A stretch of DNA of 49,932 bases from Polaribacter sp. SA4-10 (lineage in GTDB: Bacteria; Bacteroidota; Bacteroidia; Flavobacteriales; Flavobacteriaceae): NCBI GenBank assembly GCA_949519155.1, contig CATIQU010000029.1:1-49932 (forward strand), written 5' to 3'. A model generated the notes under the pieces. The model worked only from the letters and a program-made list of their open reading frames with translations, had not been told where the DNA came from and ran no database searches. Positions 35,600 through 44,415 of this stretch are shown here, piece after piece; positions within the stretch are counted from its first letter, which is position 1; each line of letters begins with the position of its first letter. The translations under genes and the position numbers were made by a program.

Positions 35600-36940
35600 A
35601 TGAACTGGGAACAACTCCTTTCTTTAAAACGCGCAGGCGACACACAAAAACGCCCAAGAGCAGCACAAGATGAAACCCGTTTGGGGTTTGATGTCGATTT
35701 TGATCGAATTATCTTTTCATCGGCATTTAGAAGTCTGCAAGACAAAACACAGGTGATTCCACTTTCAGAAACCGACTTTGTACACACGCGTTTAACGCAC
35801 AGTTTAGAAGTTTCTGTTGTCGGGAGAACCCTTGGAAGAAAAGTTGGAAAAGTCTTGTTAGAACGCCATCCAAATCTAGCCGAATTAGGGTATACTTTTA
35901 ATGATTTTGGCGCTATCGTAGCTGCGGCTTCCGTAATGCATGATATTGGGAACCCTCCGTTTGGGCATTCTGGCGAAAAAGCAATTGGAGAGTATTTTAA
36001 ATCCGGAAAAGGCGAAAAACACAAAGCACAACTGTCTGCAAAAGAATACCAAGACCTCATCGATTTTGAAGGAAATGCAAACGGATTTAAAATTTTAACA
36101 GAAACAAAAGATGGAGTTTCTGGAGGTCTTCGTTTGTCCTATGCTACGTTAGGAGCGTTTTTAAAATACCCGAAAGAAAGTTTGCCAAAAAAACCAACCA
36201 AACATATTGTAGATAAAAAGTACGGTGTCTTCCAATCTGAAAAATCTGAGTTTTTAGATGTGGTACACGACTTGGGAATGTTGCAAAAATCGACAACAGC
36301 AGACCTCTCTTTTTACCGACATCCGTTAGCCTATTTAGTAGAAGCAGCCGATGATATTTGTTACACCATTATCGATTTTGAAGACGGAATCAACTTAGGC
36401 TTAATAGAAGAGGAGTATGCTTTAGAGTACTTAATTAACTTAGTGAGAGACAGTATAGATTCTAAAAAATATCACAGCTTACAACACACCAAAGACAGAG
36501 TGAGTTATTTGCGCGCTTTGGCAATCAATACCTTAATTAATCAAGCGGTACAAATATTTTTAGACAACGAAGCAGTGATTTTAAACGGAACTTTTGATAA
36601 ATCATTATTAGAGAAATGTTCTTATGAAGCACAAATTAACGACATCCTAAAAATTAGTGTTGATAAAATTTATAAGAGTCAAGAAGTGGTAGAAAAAGAG
36701 GTCGCAGGCTATCGAATTATTGCCGACTTATTAGATGTTTTTGTGAGTGCCGTAAATAATAAGTTTGATGAAAACTACTCGAATTATGACCAACTGATTT
36801 TAAATTTATTGCCCAAAGAATATCAATCAGAAGACGCTAGTTTGTACAATCGTATTATGCAAATTTGTAGTTACGTGTCGAGAATGTCAGACAGTTATGC
36901 AATTCGTACCCACAAAAAATTAACAGGAAATATTATATAA
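35600..36940 (+). CDS. dgt: dGTP triphosphohydrolase (HD-domain dNTPase)
   Basis: This 446-residue HD-superfamily enzyme splits dGTP into deoxyguanosine and triphosphate. Start features are RLGFDVDFDRIIFSSAFRSL and DKTQVIPL. The metal site is THSLEVSVVGRTLG (His), then VMHDIGNPPFGHSGEKAIG (HD), with PLAYLVEAADDICYTIIDFED providing the later Asp. It lies 150 nt after nrdA behind a terminator and probably has its own promoter. The pairing puts dNTP production and breakdown side by side. Confidence 0.95.
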   Translation: MNWEQLLSLKRAGDTQKRPRAAQDETRLGFDVDFDRIIFSSAFRSLQDKTQVIPLSETDFVHTRLTHSLEVSVVGRTLGRKVGKVLLERHPNLAELGYTFNDFGAIVAAASVMHDIGNPPFGHSGEKAIGEYFKSGKGEKHKAQLSAKEYQDLIDFEGNANGFKILTETKDGVSGGLRLSYATLGAFLKYPKESLPKKPTKHIVDKKYGVFQSEKSEFLDVVHDLGMLQKSTTADLSFYRHPLAYLVEAADDICYTIIDFEDGINLGLIEEEYALEYLINLVRDSIDSKKYHSLQHTKDRVSYLRALAINTLINQAVQIFLDNEAVILNGTFDKSLLEKCSYEAQINDILKISVDKIYKSQEVVEKEVAGYRIIADLLDVFVSAVNNKFDENYSNYDQLILNLLPKEYQSEDASLYNRIMQICSYVSRMSDSYAIRTHKKLTGNII

Positions 36941-36956
36941 TAAAACTTCGAATGCT

Positions 36957-36964
36957 TAAATTTG
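36957..36964 (+). promoter_or_regulatory. -7 box for the secreted propeller protein
   Basis: TAAATTTG fully matches TAnnTTTG and lies 29 nt before the ATG at 36994. Confidence 0.45.
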
Positions 36965-36993
36965 AAGGTTTAAAAAAATTAAAGGCATAAATT

Positions 36994-39900
36994 ATGAAGA
37001 AAAAATTACTCTTATCACTCCTTGTGTTATTGACCGCAAGTTTTTTTTATTTTAACTTAGATACAGAAAACAAAACTAAATCTTTAATAAATTCTCATTC
37101 AGAATTTTTAAGAAACCATCCCTATAACAAAACGAAAATCTTGTCTAAACAAGATCGAAAGTTACAAGGGTTGCCCCCAAATGCTTTTTTTGAACAGGAA
37201 TATTTAAGTGAAATAAACCCTGCTACCGGGAGAACGCACAAAGAAAACGTTTTCCAACTTCAAAACGATTTAGAAGTTTTAAGACAATCGGGAAGAACTC
37301 CAGGAGACGGAAATGACAATGCATGGCAAGATAGAGGCCCAGACAATGTAGGAGGAAGAACCCGTGCCATGATTTTTGATCCAAATGATGGAAGTCAAGA
37401 AACTGTATATGCAGGAGGAGTAAGTGGAGGTTTGTGGAAAAACACAAACATTTCAAATGCAGGCTCAGTATGGACACAAGTTGATATTCCAGAAAACCTT
37501 GCTATTTCGTGTATTGCAATCGATCCAAATGATTCAATGACTTGGTATTTAGGTACTGGAGAATCTTATGTTGGAGGAGATGTAAATGGAAATGGTGTTT
37601 GGAGAACCACAGATGGTGGTGCTACTTGGGCAAATGTTTTTGGAGGCGTTGACGGAGAAACGCTTTTTGAAGCTAATGCCAAAATGGTCGTAAATAGTCC
37701 GACAAGTATTGCTGGAGAATATTTTGCGGTGCTTTCTACTAGTTTTGGAGGCGGATTAAACCCAGCAGTTACTGCAGATTTAGTTTTAGCAGATGATGGT
37801 GTTAACCCAACTGAAGATGGTTGTACAACCCTAAATAATTCAGGAGCTATTAGTGGAAAAATTGCGGTTATTCGAAGAGGAGATTGTCCTTTTGTAGACA
37901 AAGTAAATAACGCTCAAAATGCAGGAGCAATTGCAGTGATAATTGTAAACAATGTATCAGGGATTCCTATTAATCAAGGGGGAGACGATACCGGTATTAC
38001 CATACCAACCGTTATGATTTCTAAAGTTGACGGTGCCAATGTGATTGACGCATTGACTGGAGGATCTGTAAATGTAACACTCTCTAGTACCAGAGGAAAT
38101 GGTTCGAATTTTATTGTATCGAACGGAGTACAGCATGTAAATGATATTGTTGTGAGAGACAATGGAGGCGTTTCAGAAGTATTTGTAGCGGCAGGAGATG
38201 CTGTTTACGGAATTGCATCCCCTTCTACATTATTTGGAATCCACGATCGAGGTGTTTATAAATCCACAGACGGTACAACGTTTACCAAATTAACCCTTCC
38301 AACAAATTCAGAAGGAGGAACACACGAACCAAATAACATAAAAATAGCTGCAGATAATTCTGTCTACGTATCCACAACATCCGATGTTTTTGGCGATGGA
38401 GGTGGCGTTATTTTTCAATCTACAGATACAGACGCAACTACTTTTGTGCTAAAGCATACCGTTCCAGATGGACAAAGAGTTGAAATTGCTTGCTCAAAAA
38501 CAAATGCTTCTAAAATATATGTGTTAGCTCAGTTAAGTACTTCTGGAGCTCCAGTAGGGCTTTATAAAACAACGAATGGATTTGGAAACGTTTCTACGTT
38601 AGCGCTTCCAGATGACGCTGATACTGGGATTCCTACAACTGATTTTACAAGAGGTCAAGCTTTTTATGATTTATTGTTACGAGTAGACCCAAATAACGAC
38701 GAAAAAATATTTTTAGGCGGAATTGATTTATTTAAAAGTACCAACGGAGGTACTTCATATTCTCAAATTTCTAAATGGTCGAATAACAACTTTTTATCAG
38801 GTTTAAATATTCCTGTAGTACATGCCGATCAACATGGTTTGGCTTTTTCAGGAACCTCATCAACCAGAATGCTTTTCTCGAATGACGGAGGTGTTTATTT
38901 TTCCAATGATGGAGGGGTCAATATTAATGAAAGAAATAACGGATACAACACATTACAGTTTTATACCGTAGGTGTTGCACCAACAACAGCAGCTATTGGA
39001 GATAATTTTATTGCAGGAGCACAAGATAACGGAACACAGTTGTTTACAAATGCAAGTGCTGGTGTAAATAGTTCTTCAACAGCACAAGGTGGTGACGGAG
39101 CGTATAGTTTTTTCGATCAAGATGGAACGGATAACTATTACATTTCAAATTACGTGTATAACAATAGCATTCGCTTGCGCGACTTAACGGTTGGAATTAC
39201 AAGAATCATTAATTCAGAAACTGGACCTAATGGAGATTTTATCAACCAAGAAGAATTAGATTCAAATTTAGATATTTTGTATTCTAATTATTCAACAGGG
39301 ACTCTGTATTATATTAGAAGGTATAAAGACGTTAATTCAGGGTTTATAGGGAAGACAAACTTAAGTGACAACTTAATGGATCAAGCACCTTCAGCTATGA
39401 AAGTTTCTCCATATACGACAACATCTACGAAATTACTCGCAGGTTTAAAAAATGGAAAAATCATTCAAATTGACAATGCAGACGGAGAATTTCCAGCGTG
39501 GTCTGAAATTACAGGACCCGAATTTGTAGGAACTGTTTCTGATATTGAGTTTGGGGCAAGTGAGAATGAAATTTTTGTAACCATGCATAATTATGGTGTA
39601 AAAAACATTTGGTATTCTAGTGATGCCGGTGCCAACTGGTCCTCAAAAGAAGGAGATTTTCCAGACATTCCTGTAAAAGCAATTTTACAAAACCCGTTGA
39701 GACCTGAAGAAGTAATTATTGGAACAGAGTTAGGAGTTTGGAAAACGGCAAACTTTAACGACGAAAACCCAAATTGGGTGCAGTCGAACAATGGGATGAA
39801 AAACGTAAAAGTAATGGATCTTGATTTAAGAGATGACAATGCTGTTTTTGCTGCCACCTATGGTAGAGGTGTTTTCTCTGGACAATTTACCGATGCATCT

Positions 39901-40173
39901 GCGTCTGTAGAAGAAGTGTTAAAAGGGAATGAAACCTTTACGGTATACCCAACCGTTTCTAATGGAAACTTTACCATCTTTGGAAAAAATCAACTAAAAA
40001 TTTCTAAAGTAGCAATATTTGATCTTAGAGGAAGAAAGGTCTATGCAGCAACCTTAGACTTTAAGGACAACGAAAGACAAGAAATTTCTTTAAATACCAG
40101 TTCAGGAGTTTACATTGTAAACTTAATCGATGAGGCAGGTAGAAAAGCTTCGAAGAAAATTGTGATTGAATAA
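36994..40173 (+). CDS. Large T9SS-secreted beta-propeller (VPS10/BNR-like) protein with inserted PA domain
   Basis: This 1059-residue exported protein has a signal peptide (MKKKLLLSLLVLLTASFFYF). Asp-box/BNR propeller blades follow (WRTTDGGATW at about 205, KSTDGTTF, KSTNGGTSY, YSSDAGANW). A protease-associated (PA) domain sits at about 245-370 (SGKIAVIRRGDCPFVDKVNN, AGAIAVIIVNN) between the first blades. The C-terminal ~75 residues (TVYPTVSNGNFTIFGK ... VYIVNLIDEAGRKASKKIVI) are a type IX (Por) sorting domain, cleaved on surface delivery. No protease or glycosidase catalytic domain is seen, so a surface binding or adhesion role is inferred. It converges with dxs on a long palindrome. Confidence 0.92.
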   Translation: MKKKLLLSLLVLLTASFFYFNLDTENKTKSLINSHSEFLRNHPYNKTKILSKQDRKLQGLPPNAFFEQEYLSEINPATGRTHKENVFQLQNDLEVLRQSGRTPGDGNDNAWQDRGPDNVGGRTRAMIFDPNDGSQETVYAGGVSGGLWKNTNISNAGSVWTQVDIPENLAISCIAIDPNDSMTWYLGTGESYVGGDVNGNGVWRTTDGGATWANVFGGVDGETLFEANAKMVVNSPTSIAGEYFAVLSTSFGGGLNPAVTADLVLADDGVNPTEDGCTTLNNSGAISGKIAVIRRGDCPFVDKVNNAQNAGAIAVIIVNNVSGIPINQGGDDTGITIPTVMISKVDGANVIDALTGGSVNVTLSSTRGNGSNFIVSNGVQHVNDIVVRDNGGVSEVFVAAGDAVYGIASPSTLFGIHDRGVYKSTDGTTFTKLTLPTNSEGGTHEPNNIKIAADNSVYVSTTSDVFGDGGGVIFQSTDTDATTFVLKHTVPDGQRVEIACSKTNASKIYVLAQLSTSGAPVGLYKTTNGFGNVSTLALPDDADTGIPTTDFTRGQAFYDLLLRVDPNNDEKIFLGGIDLFKSTNGGTSYSQISKWSNNNFLSGLNIPVVHADQHGLAFSGTSSTRMLFSNDGGVYFSNDGGVNINERNNGYNTLQFYTVGVAPTTAAIGDNFIAGAQDNGTQLFTNASAGVNSSSTAQGGDGAYSFFDQDGTDNYYISNYVYNNSIRLRDLTVGITRIINSETGPNGDFINQEELDSNLDILYSNYSTGTLYYIRRYKDVNSGFIGKTNLSDNLMDQAPSAMKVSPYTTTSTKLLAGLKNGKIIQIDNADGEFPAWSEITGPEFVGTVSDIEFGASENEIFVTMHNYGVKNIWYSSDAGANWSSKEGDFPDIPVKAILQNPLRPEEVIIGTELGVWKTANFNDENPNWVQSNNGMKNVKVMDLDLRDDNAVFAATYGRGVFSGQFTDASASVEEVLKGNETFTVYPTVSNGNFTIFGKNQLKISKVAIFDLRGRKVYAATLDFKDNERQEISLNTSSGVYIVNLIDEAGRKASKKIVIE

Positions 40174-40177
40174 TTAA

Positions 40178-40233
40178 AAATTTTATATAAAAAAAAGACG
40201 CTATCATTAGCGTCTTTTTTTTATATAAAATTT
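40178..40233. terminator. 56-nt near-perfect palindrome, bidirectional terminator overlapping the dxs stop codon
   Basis: Two 26-nt arms are perfectly complementary around the loop TCAT (40204-40207). The core is AAAAAAGACGCTA/TAGCGTCTTTTTT, flanked by TTTTATATAA/TTATATAAAA and AAA/TTT. It has A and T runs in both directions, so it should terminate both the secreted-protein gene and dxs. The right arm encodes the last dxs codons (40221-40233). The arms are much longer than the other terminators here (6-12 bp). Confidence 0.9.
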
Positions 40234-41990
40234 AAAAACTCCCTAGACAAAGAAAGTGGATCTAATCCAATTTTTTCTTGCAGTTTTAGAACCGCTCCAT
40301 GTTCAACAAAAGCGTCTGGAACGCCCAGTATTTTTATAGGCTGCTGATAGTTGTTTTCTGAAGCAAACTCCAAAATAGCACTTCCAAAGCCACCATTTAT
40401 CGTCCCATCTTCAATGGTAACAATAGCGGTGTATTCTTTAAAGATTGTATGCAATAATTGGGCATCTAATGGTTTTACAAAACGCAGGTCATAATGTGAA
40501 AATGCAGCATCGTCATTTGTCAAATCTAGCGCCTTTATCACGTTGTCTGCTATTGTTCCGATAGACAAGAGAGCAGTTCTCTTTCCTTTCTTTAACAGTA
40601 CTCCCGAACCTATTTTAATGGCTTTAAAAGACTGTTTCCATTCAATAATTGTCCCCGTTCCTCTTGGATATCGAATTGCAATCGGGTTCTTCAACCCTAA
40701 TTGTGCTGTGTATAAAAGATTTCGCAATTCAATTTCATTTCTTGGGGCACATATTATTAAATTTGGAATCAATCGCAAGTATGCCAAATCAAAAACCCCA
40801 TGATGTGTTGCTCCATCCTCACCCACCAATCCGGCTCTGTCTAAACAGAAGATGACAGGTAGGTTTTGCAAGGCAACGTCATGAATTATTTGATCATAAG
40901 CGCGTTGTAAAAAAGTAGAATAAATAGCACAAAACGGCATCAATCCTTGGGTAGCCATTCCTGCCGCTAAAGTTACAGCATGCTGCTCTGCAATGCCAAC
41001 ATCAAAGGTTCTTTTAGGGAATTTCTGTAACATAAATTTCAAGGAACTTCCTGTGAGCATTGCCGGGGTAATTCCAACTATATTTTCATTTTTTGAAGCC
41101 AATTCTACCAATGTTTTTCCAAAAACATCTTGGTATTTGCTCTGTAAACTAGGATCTTTTTTTAGACGCTCTCCAGAAATTTTATCAAATTTTCCTGGAG
41201 CATGATAGGTTACTTGATCTTCTTCAGCTTGCTGCAACCCTTTTCCTTTGGTAGTAATAATATGTAAAAACTTGGGTCCCTTTACAGACTTTAGGCGTTC
41301 TAATTCAGTGAGTAATTTTGGTATATTATGTCCGTCTATTGGTCCAGAATAATCAAAATTCAGCGCTTTTATAATGTTATTTTGTGTGGCTAATTTTCGA
41401 TCGGTTTTTACTTTTGTTAAATATTCTTTTAATGCACCAACGGCAGGATCTATTCCAATCGCATTGTCGTTTAAAATAATTAACAAATTGGCTTTCGAAA
41501 CACCGGCATGATTCAATGCTTCGAATGCCATACCGCTTGCAATAGAAGCGTCGCCAATAACGGCAATATGCTGTTTCTCAGTTTCCCCTTTTAAGTTTGA
41601 CGCAATTGCCATTCCTAAAGCTGCGGAAATAGAAGTCGAAGAATGCCCAACACCAAAAGGATCAAACTCGCTTTCTTTTCTTGTTGGAAACCCAGCAATG
41701 CCTTCATATTGTCTGTTGGTATGAAAAAGATCTTTTCTTCCTGTCAAAATCTTATGTCCGTAAGCTTGGTGCCCTACATCCCAGACCAATAAATCAGTTG
41801 GAGTGTCAAATAAATAATGCAACGCAATGGTGAGTTCTACCACTCCTAAGCTTGCTCCTAAATGCCCTTCTTTTGTAGCAACAATATCAATAATAAACGC
41901 ACGCAATTCTTTCGCTAACTGCGGAAGTTGTTCTGGACTTAACTTTCTTAAATCCGTTGGGGCGGATATGTGCTTTAACAAATTGGTCAT
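40221..41990 (-). CDS. dxs: 1-deoxy-D-xylulose-5-phosphate synthase
   Basis: This 589-residue thiamine-diphosphate enzyme condenses pyruvate and glyceraldehyde-3-phosphate, the first step of the MEP isoprenoid pathway. It has the N-terminal DVGHQAYGHKILTGRKDLFH, the TPP-binding IGDASIASGMAFEALNHAG, and the transketolase pyrimidine domain VGIAEQHAVTLAAGMA. LVGEDGATHHGVFDLAYLR and the C-terminal domain follow. It is slightly shorter than the usual ~620-640. The -7 box TACTTTTG ends about 7 nt before the ATG, so the leader is minimal. The last codons lie inside the shared terminator palindrome. Confidence 0.97.
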   Translation of the reverse strand: MTNLLKHISAPTDLRKLSPEQLPQLAKELRAFIIDIVATKEGHLGASLGVVELTIALHYLFDTPTDLLVWDVGHQAYGHKILTGRKDLFHTNRQYEGIAGFPTRKESEFDPFGVGHSSTSISAALGMAIASNLKGETEKQHIAVIGDASIASGMAFEALNHAGVSKANLLIILNDNAIGIDPAVGALKEYLTKVKTDRKLATQNNIIKALNFDYSGPIDGHNIPKLLTELERLKSVKGPKFLHIITTKGKGLQQAEEDQVTYHAPGKFDKISGERLKKDPSLQSKYQDVFGKTLVELASKNENIVGITPAMLTGSSLKFMLQKFPKRTFDVGIAEQHAVTLAAGMATQGLMPFCAIYSTFLQRAYDQIIHDVALQNLPVIFCLDRAGLVGEDGATHHGVFDLAYLRLIPNLIICAPRNEIELRNLLYTAQLGLKNPIAIRYPRGTGTIIEWKQSFKAIKIGSGVLLKKGKRTALLSIGTIADNVIKALDLTNDDAAFSHYDLRFVKPLDAQLLHTIFKEYTAIVTIEDGTINGGFGSAILEFASENNYQQPIKILGVPDAFVEHGAVLKLQEKIGLDPLSLSREFLNFI

Positions 41991-41997
41991 TCAAATA

Positions 41998-42005
41998 CAA
42001 AAGTA
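41998..42005 (-). promoter_or_regulatory. -7 box for dxs
   Basis: The minus strand reads TACTTTTG, a full match to TAnnTTTG, 7 nt before the dxs ATG. The same octamer precedes metG. Confidence 0.55.
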
Positions 42006-42071
42006 CAATTTAACTTTCTGTGTCCGTAAAACGAACCGAAATAATTGCAAATCTATCGTAAATAAATTACT

Positions 42072-42079
42072 TAAATTTG
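42072..42079 (+). promoter_or_regulatory. -7 box for tadA
   Basis: TAAATTTG followed by C fully matches TAnnTTTG, 19 nt before the tadA ATG. A TTG at 42045-42047 is 24 nt upstream, slightly far for a -33 element. Confidence 0.55.
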
Positions 42080-42098
42080 CACCTCTAAAACTTCTTAG

Positions 42099-42548
42099 AT
42101 GATACAACCTTTCGATGATGCCTATTTTATGAAAAAAGCGATGCAAGAAGCAGTAACTGCCTTTGACAAAGGAGAAGTTCCCGTGGGTGTTGTAATTGTT
42201 TTAAAAGATCAAATTATAGCAAGAGCACACAATCTAACAGAAACCTTAAACGACGTTACCGCGCATGCCGAAATGCAAGCATTTACGGCCGCTGCCGATT
42301 TTCTTGGAGGAAAGTATTTGAAAGAATGTACGATGTATGTAACACTAGAACCCTGTCAAATGTGTGCTGGCGCAAGTTACTGGGCACAACTTGGTAAAAT
42401 TGTATATGGTGCCTCCGAACCCGATCGAGGGTTTGTGAACTTAAAAACCAAATTGCATCCAAAAACAAAAGTGATCAGTGGTGTTTTAGAAAACGAATGC
42501 TCACAAATTTTAAAGCGTTTTTTTGCAGAAAAACGAAATCTAAACTAA
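42099..42548 (+). CDS. tadA: tRNA adenosine(34) deaminase / nucleoside deaminase
   Basis: This 149-residue zinc deaminase has the catalytic motif HAEMQAF (zinc His and proton-shuttle Glu) and the zinc Cys pair PCQMCAGA, with strand VTLE just before. The N-terminus FMKKAMQEAVTAFDKGEVPVG is typical of TadA, which makes inosine at the wobble position of tRNA-Arg. Guanine-deaminase-like relatives look similar, so tRNA as substrate is likely but not certain. It is divergent from dxs. Confidence 0.92.
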   Translation: MIQPFDDAYFMKKAMQEAVTAFDKGEVPVGVVIVLKDQIIARAHNLTETLNDVTAHAEMQAFTAAADFLGGKYLKECTMYVTLEPCQMCAGASYWAQLGKIVYGASEPDRGFVNLKTKLHPKTKVISGVLENECSQILKRFFAEKRNLN

Positions 42549-42583
42549 GTGATTTCGCTCCTTAAAAAATAAGCCTAAATACT

Positions 42584-42937
42584 TTAACGTTCTTTTCGAA
42601 TGAGTAAGAAGAGTTCATTTTCTAAAGCCAAATACCCTTCGTCATAAATATAAAAATAGGTGTTCCCTGTTTTTGTTTTGTAGAGCGAAGTAAAAAACTG
42701 AAAGTCGAACCCTTTATCGTATAATTTTGTTCTAGTCACTTTTGTTTTTCCTGAAACGTTTAAATCGGCTAAAATTTTATAATTTTTTCGAAGGCGATTG
42801 TTGATATTCCGAATCAGGTTTTTACTGTCTTTATTCACGTTGTTATTATAGGCGTTTCTACAATAATCTGAACAGAATTTCTTATCCACCCTACCTTTCA
42901 CAGGTTCTTTGCATTCTAGACATTCTCTATTTTCCAT
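42584..42937 (-). CDS. Small zinc-ribbon protein of unknown function
   Basis: This 117-residue protein has an N-terminal treble-clef/zinc-ribbon-like motif: CLECKEPVKGRVDKKFCSDYC (four Cys at about 6, 9, 22 and 26, plus Tyr/Arg-rich follow-up CRNAYNNN). The rest is basic and helical (LIRNINNRLRKNYKIL) and ends with an aromatic-rich segment (FYIYDEGYLALENE). The Met at 42937 directly before ENRECLEC is chosen. A longer start at 42955 adds only MYYIYN and overlaps a -7-like sequence (TATATTTAC). Nucleic-acid or ribosome binding is a guess. It converges with tadA. Confidence 0.82.
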   Translation of the reverse strand: MENRECLECKEPVKGRVDKKFCSDYCRNAYNNNVNKDSKNLIRNINNRLRKNYKILADLNVSGKTKVTRTKLYDKGFDFQFFTSLYKTKTGNTYFYIYDEGYLALENELFLLIRKER

Positions 42938-43118
42938 ATTGTAAATATAGTACATTTATTCGATTACAAACGACTACAAATATTTACAACCGAAAGTAAT
43001 TACTTCGCAACCGAATAAAACTTCTTTGGTGTCGCAACTTTGCAGTGTTGAAACAAATCAACAAAAACAAATATTAATAGGCACTAAGCGAAAGCGGGTG
43101 TTTTAAAAAACTTATCTT

Positions 43119-43454
43119 ATGAATACGTTAAGAAACAAAGTACAATTAATTGGTAGATTGGGCGGAGAACCAGAAATCGTAACTTTCCAAGACGGAAACA
43201 AAATGGCAAAATTTTCGATGGCCACAGACGACAGTTACAAAGACAAAGAAGGCGTAAAAGTGGAGCGTGCATACTGGCACAACGTTGTTGTGAGAGGAGG
43301 CCTTGTAAGTGTCGTAGAGAACTACGTAAAAAAAGGCCAAGAAATTGCAGTAGAAGGAAAGCTTACCAACTGCTCTTATGAAACAAAGGAAGGAGAAAAA
43401 AGATATGTTACAGAAATTTTAGTGAATGATCTTTTGCTATTAGGGAGTAAGTAA
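43119..43454 (+). CDS. ssb: Single-stranded DNA-binding protein, short form
   Basis: This 111-residue OB-fold protein begins LRNKVQLIGRLGGEPEIVTF, with MAKFSMATDDSY and AYWHNVVVRGGLVSVVENYV, and the strand YVTEILVNDLLLLGSK at the very end. It stops right after the OB fold and lacks the disordered linker and acidic tip (DDDIPF-type) that normally recruits partner proteins. Short SSBs of this size are common in flavobacteria, but whether this is the main or an accessory copy cannot be told here. It has its own upstream region (163 nt) and a terminator. Confidence 0.93.
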   Translation: MNTLRNKVQLIGRLGGEPEIVTFQDGNKMAKFSMATDDSYKDKEGVKVERAYWHNVVVRGGLVSVVENYVKKGQEIAVEGKLTNCSYETKEGEKRYVTEILVNDLLLLGSK

Positions 43455-43485
43455 CTCACTGTAAATTGTTATGAAAAAGAAAAAG

Positions 43486-43508
43486 CCTGGACGATTCGTT
43501 CAGGTTTT
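43486..43508. terminator. Terminator between ssb and the HDAC-like gene
   Basis: CCTGGACG (43486-43493) and CGTTCAGG (43497-43504) form an 8-bp stem with one G-T wobble and an ATT loop. T-rich sequence follows on the plus strand. On the minus strand the 3' side (CTTTTTCTTTTT) is also T-rich, so it probably serves both convergent genes. Confidence 0.8.
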
Positions 43509-43512
43509 ATCT

Positions 43513-44415
43513 TTAAAAATAAATTTCCTGAGCCACTCTAAAAGTATTGGCATGTGCGTTTACAATGGTATTGATCTCTGGAGAATATCCACCTCCCATA
43601 GAACACATAACCGGTATTTCTAGATCAAAACACATCTGTAAAACAAACCGGTCCCGTTCCTTACAGCCATCAATGGTGAGCCCTAATTTCCCTAGTTTAT
43701 CCGTTGCGACCACATCAACACCACATAAATAATAGATAAAATCGGGTTTTTCTTGCTGAATGAGTTTTGGAAGAATGTCCTTTAAGATCGATAGATATTC
43801 AACGTCTTTTGTGTCGTTTTCGAGTGCAATATCCAGATCGCTTTTTTCTTTTGTAAATGGATAATTTTTTTCACCATGCATCGAGAACGTAAAAACAGAA
43901 GCATCATTTTGAAAAATCTCCGCAGTACCATTTCCTTGATGCACGTCTAAATCTACAATGAGAATTTTTTTAGCAAGTCCTTTCTGTTGGAGGTATCTTG
44001 CCCCAATTGCTTGGTCATTCAGCATGCAAAAAGCTTCACCTCTGTTAGAAAAAGCATGATGCGTTCCGCCCGCAATGTTCATGGCAATACCAAATTGTAA
44101 GGCAAATTCACTCGCTTTTATGGTGCCATCAGCAATGATCATTTCTCTATCTATAAGTACCTCCGATAAGGGGAATCCAATTTTTCTCGCTGCTTTTTGA
44201 GAAAGTGAAATGTTTAATAAATCAAAGAAATATTCAGGATCATGCACCGAAAAAAAGTGTTTGCTATTTGGAATTTCTGGTGCAAAGAAGTTTTCAGCGA
44301 TACAGGTCCCTTCGTACAATAATTGTTCTGGAAGCAGGTCATATTTTTCCATTGGAAAACGATGACCCGCTGGCAATTCGTGACTATAAATAGGGTGGTA
44401 TGCTATCTTTAGCAT
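43513..44415 (-). CDS. Histone deacetylase-family amidohydrolase
   Basis: This 300-residue class of zinc deacetylase (HDAC/AcuC/APAH fold) has the charge-relay pair in AGGTHHAFSNRGEAFC (His-His), zinc ligands in VDLDVHQGNGTA (Asp, His), the third ligand Asp in CGVDVVATDKLG, and the transition-state Tyr in SMGGGYSPEI. Substrates of the bacterial members are mostly small acetylated amines or acetyl-lysine, unknown here. Its ATG overlaps the metG stop codon (TAATG on the minus strand), so the pair is translationally coupled. Confidence 0.93.
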   Translation of the reverse strand: MLKIAYHPIYSHELPAGHRFPMEKYDLLPEQLLYEGTCIAENFFAPEIPNSKHFFSVHDPEYFFDLLNISLSQKAARKIGFPLSEVLIDREMIIADGTIKASEFALQFGIAMNIAGGTHHAFSNRGEAFCMLNDQAIGARYLQQKGLAKKILIVDLDVHQGNGTAEIFQNDASVFTFSMHGEKNYPFTKEKSDLDIALENDTKDVEYLSILKDILPKLIQQEKPDFIYYLCGVDVVATDKLGKLGLTIDGCKERDRFVLQMCFDLEIPVMCSMGGGYSPEINTIVNAHANTFRVAQEIYF

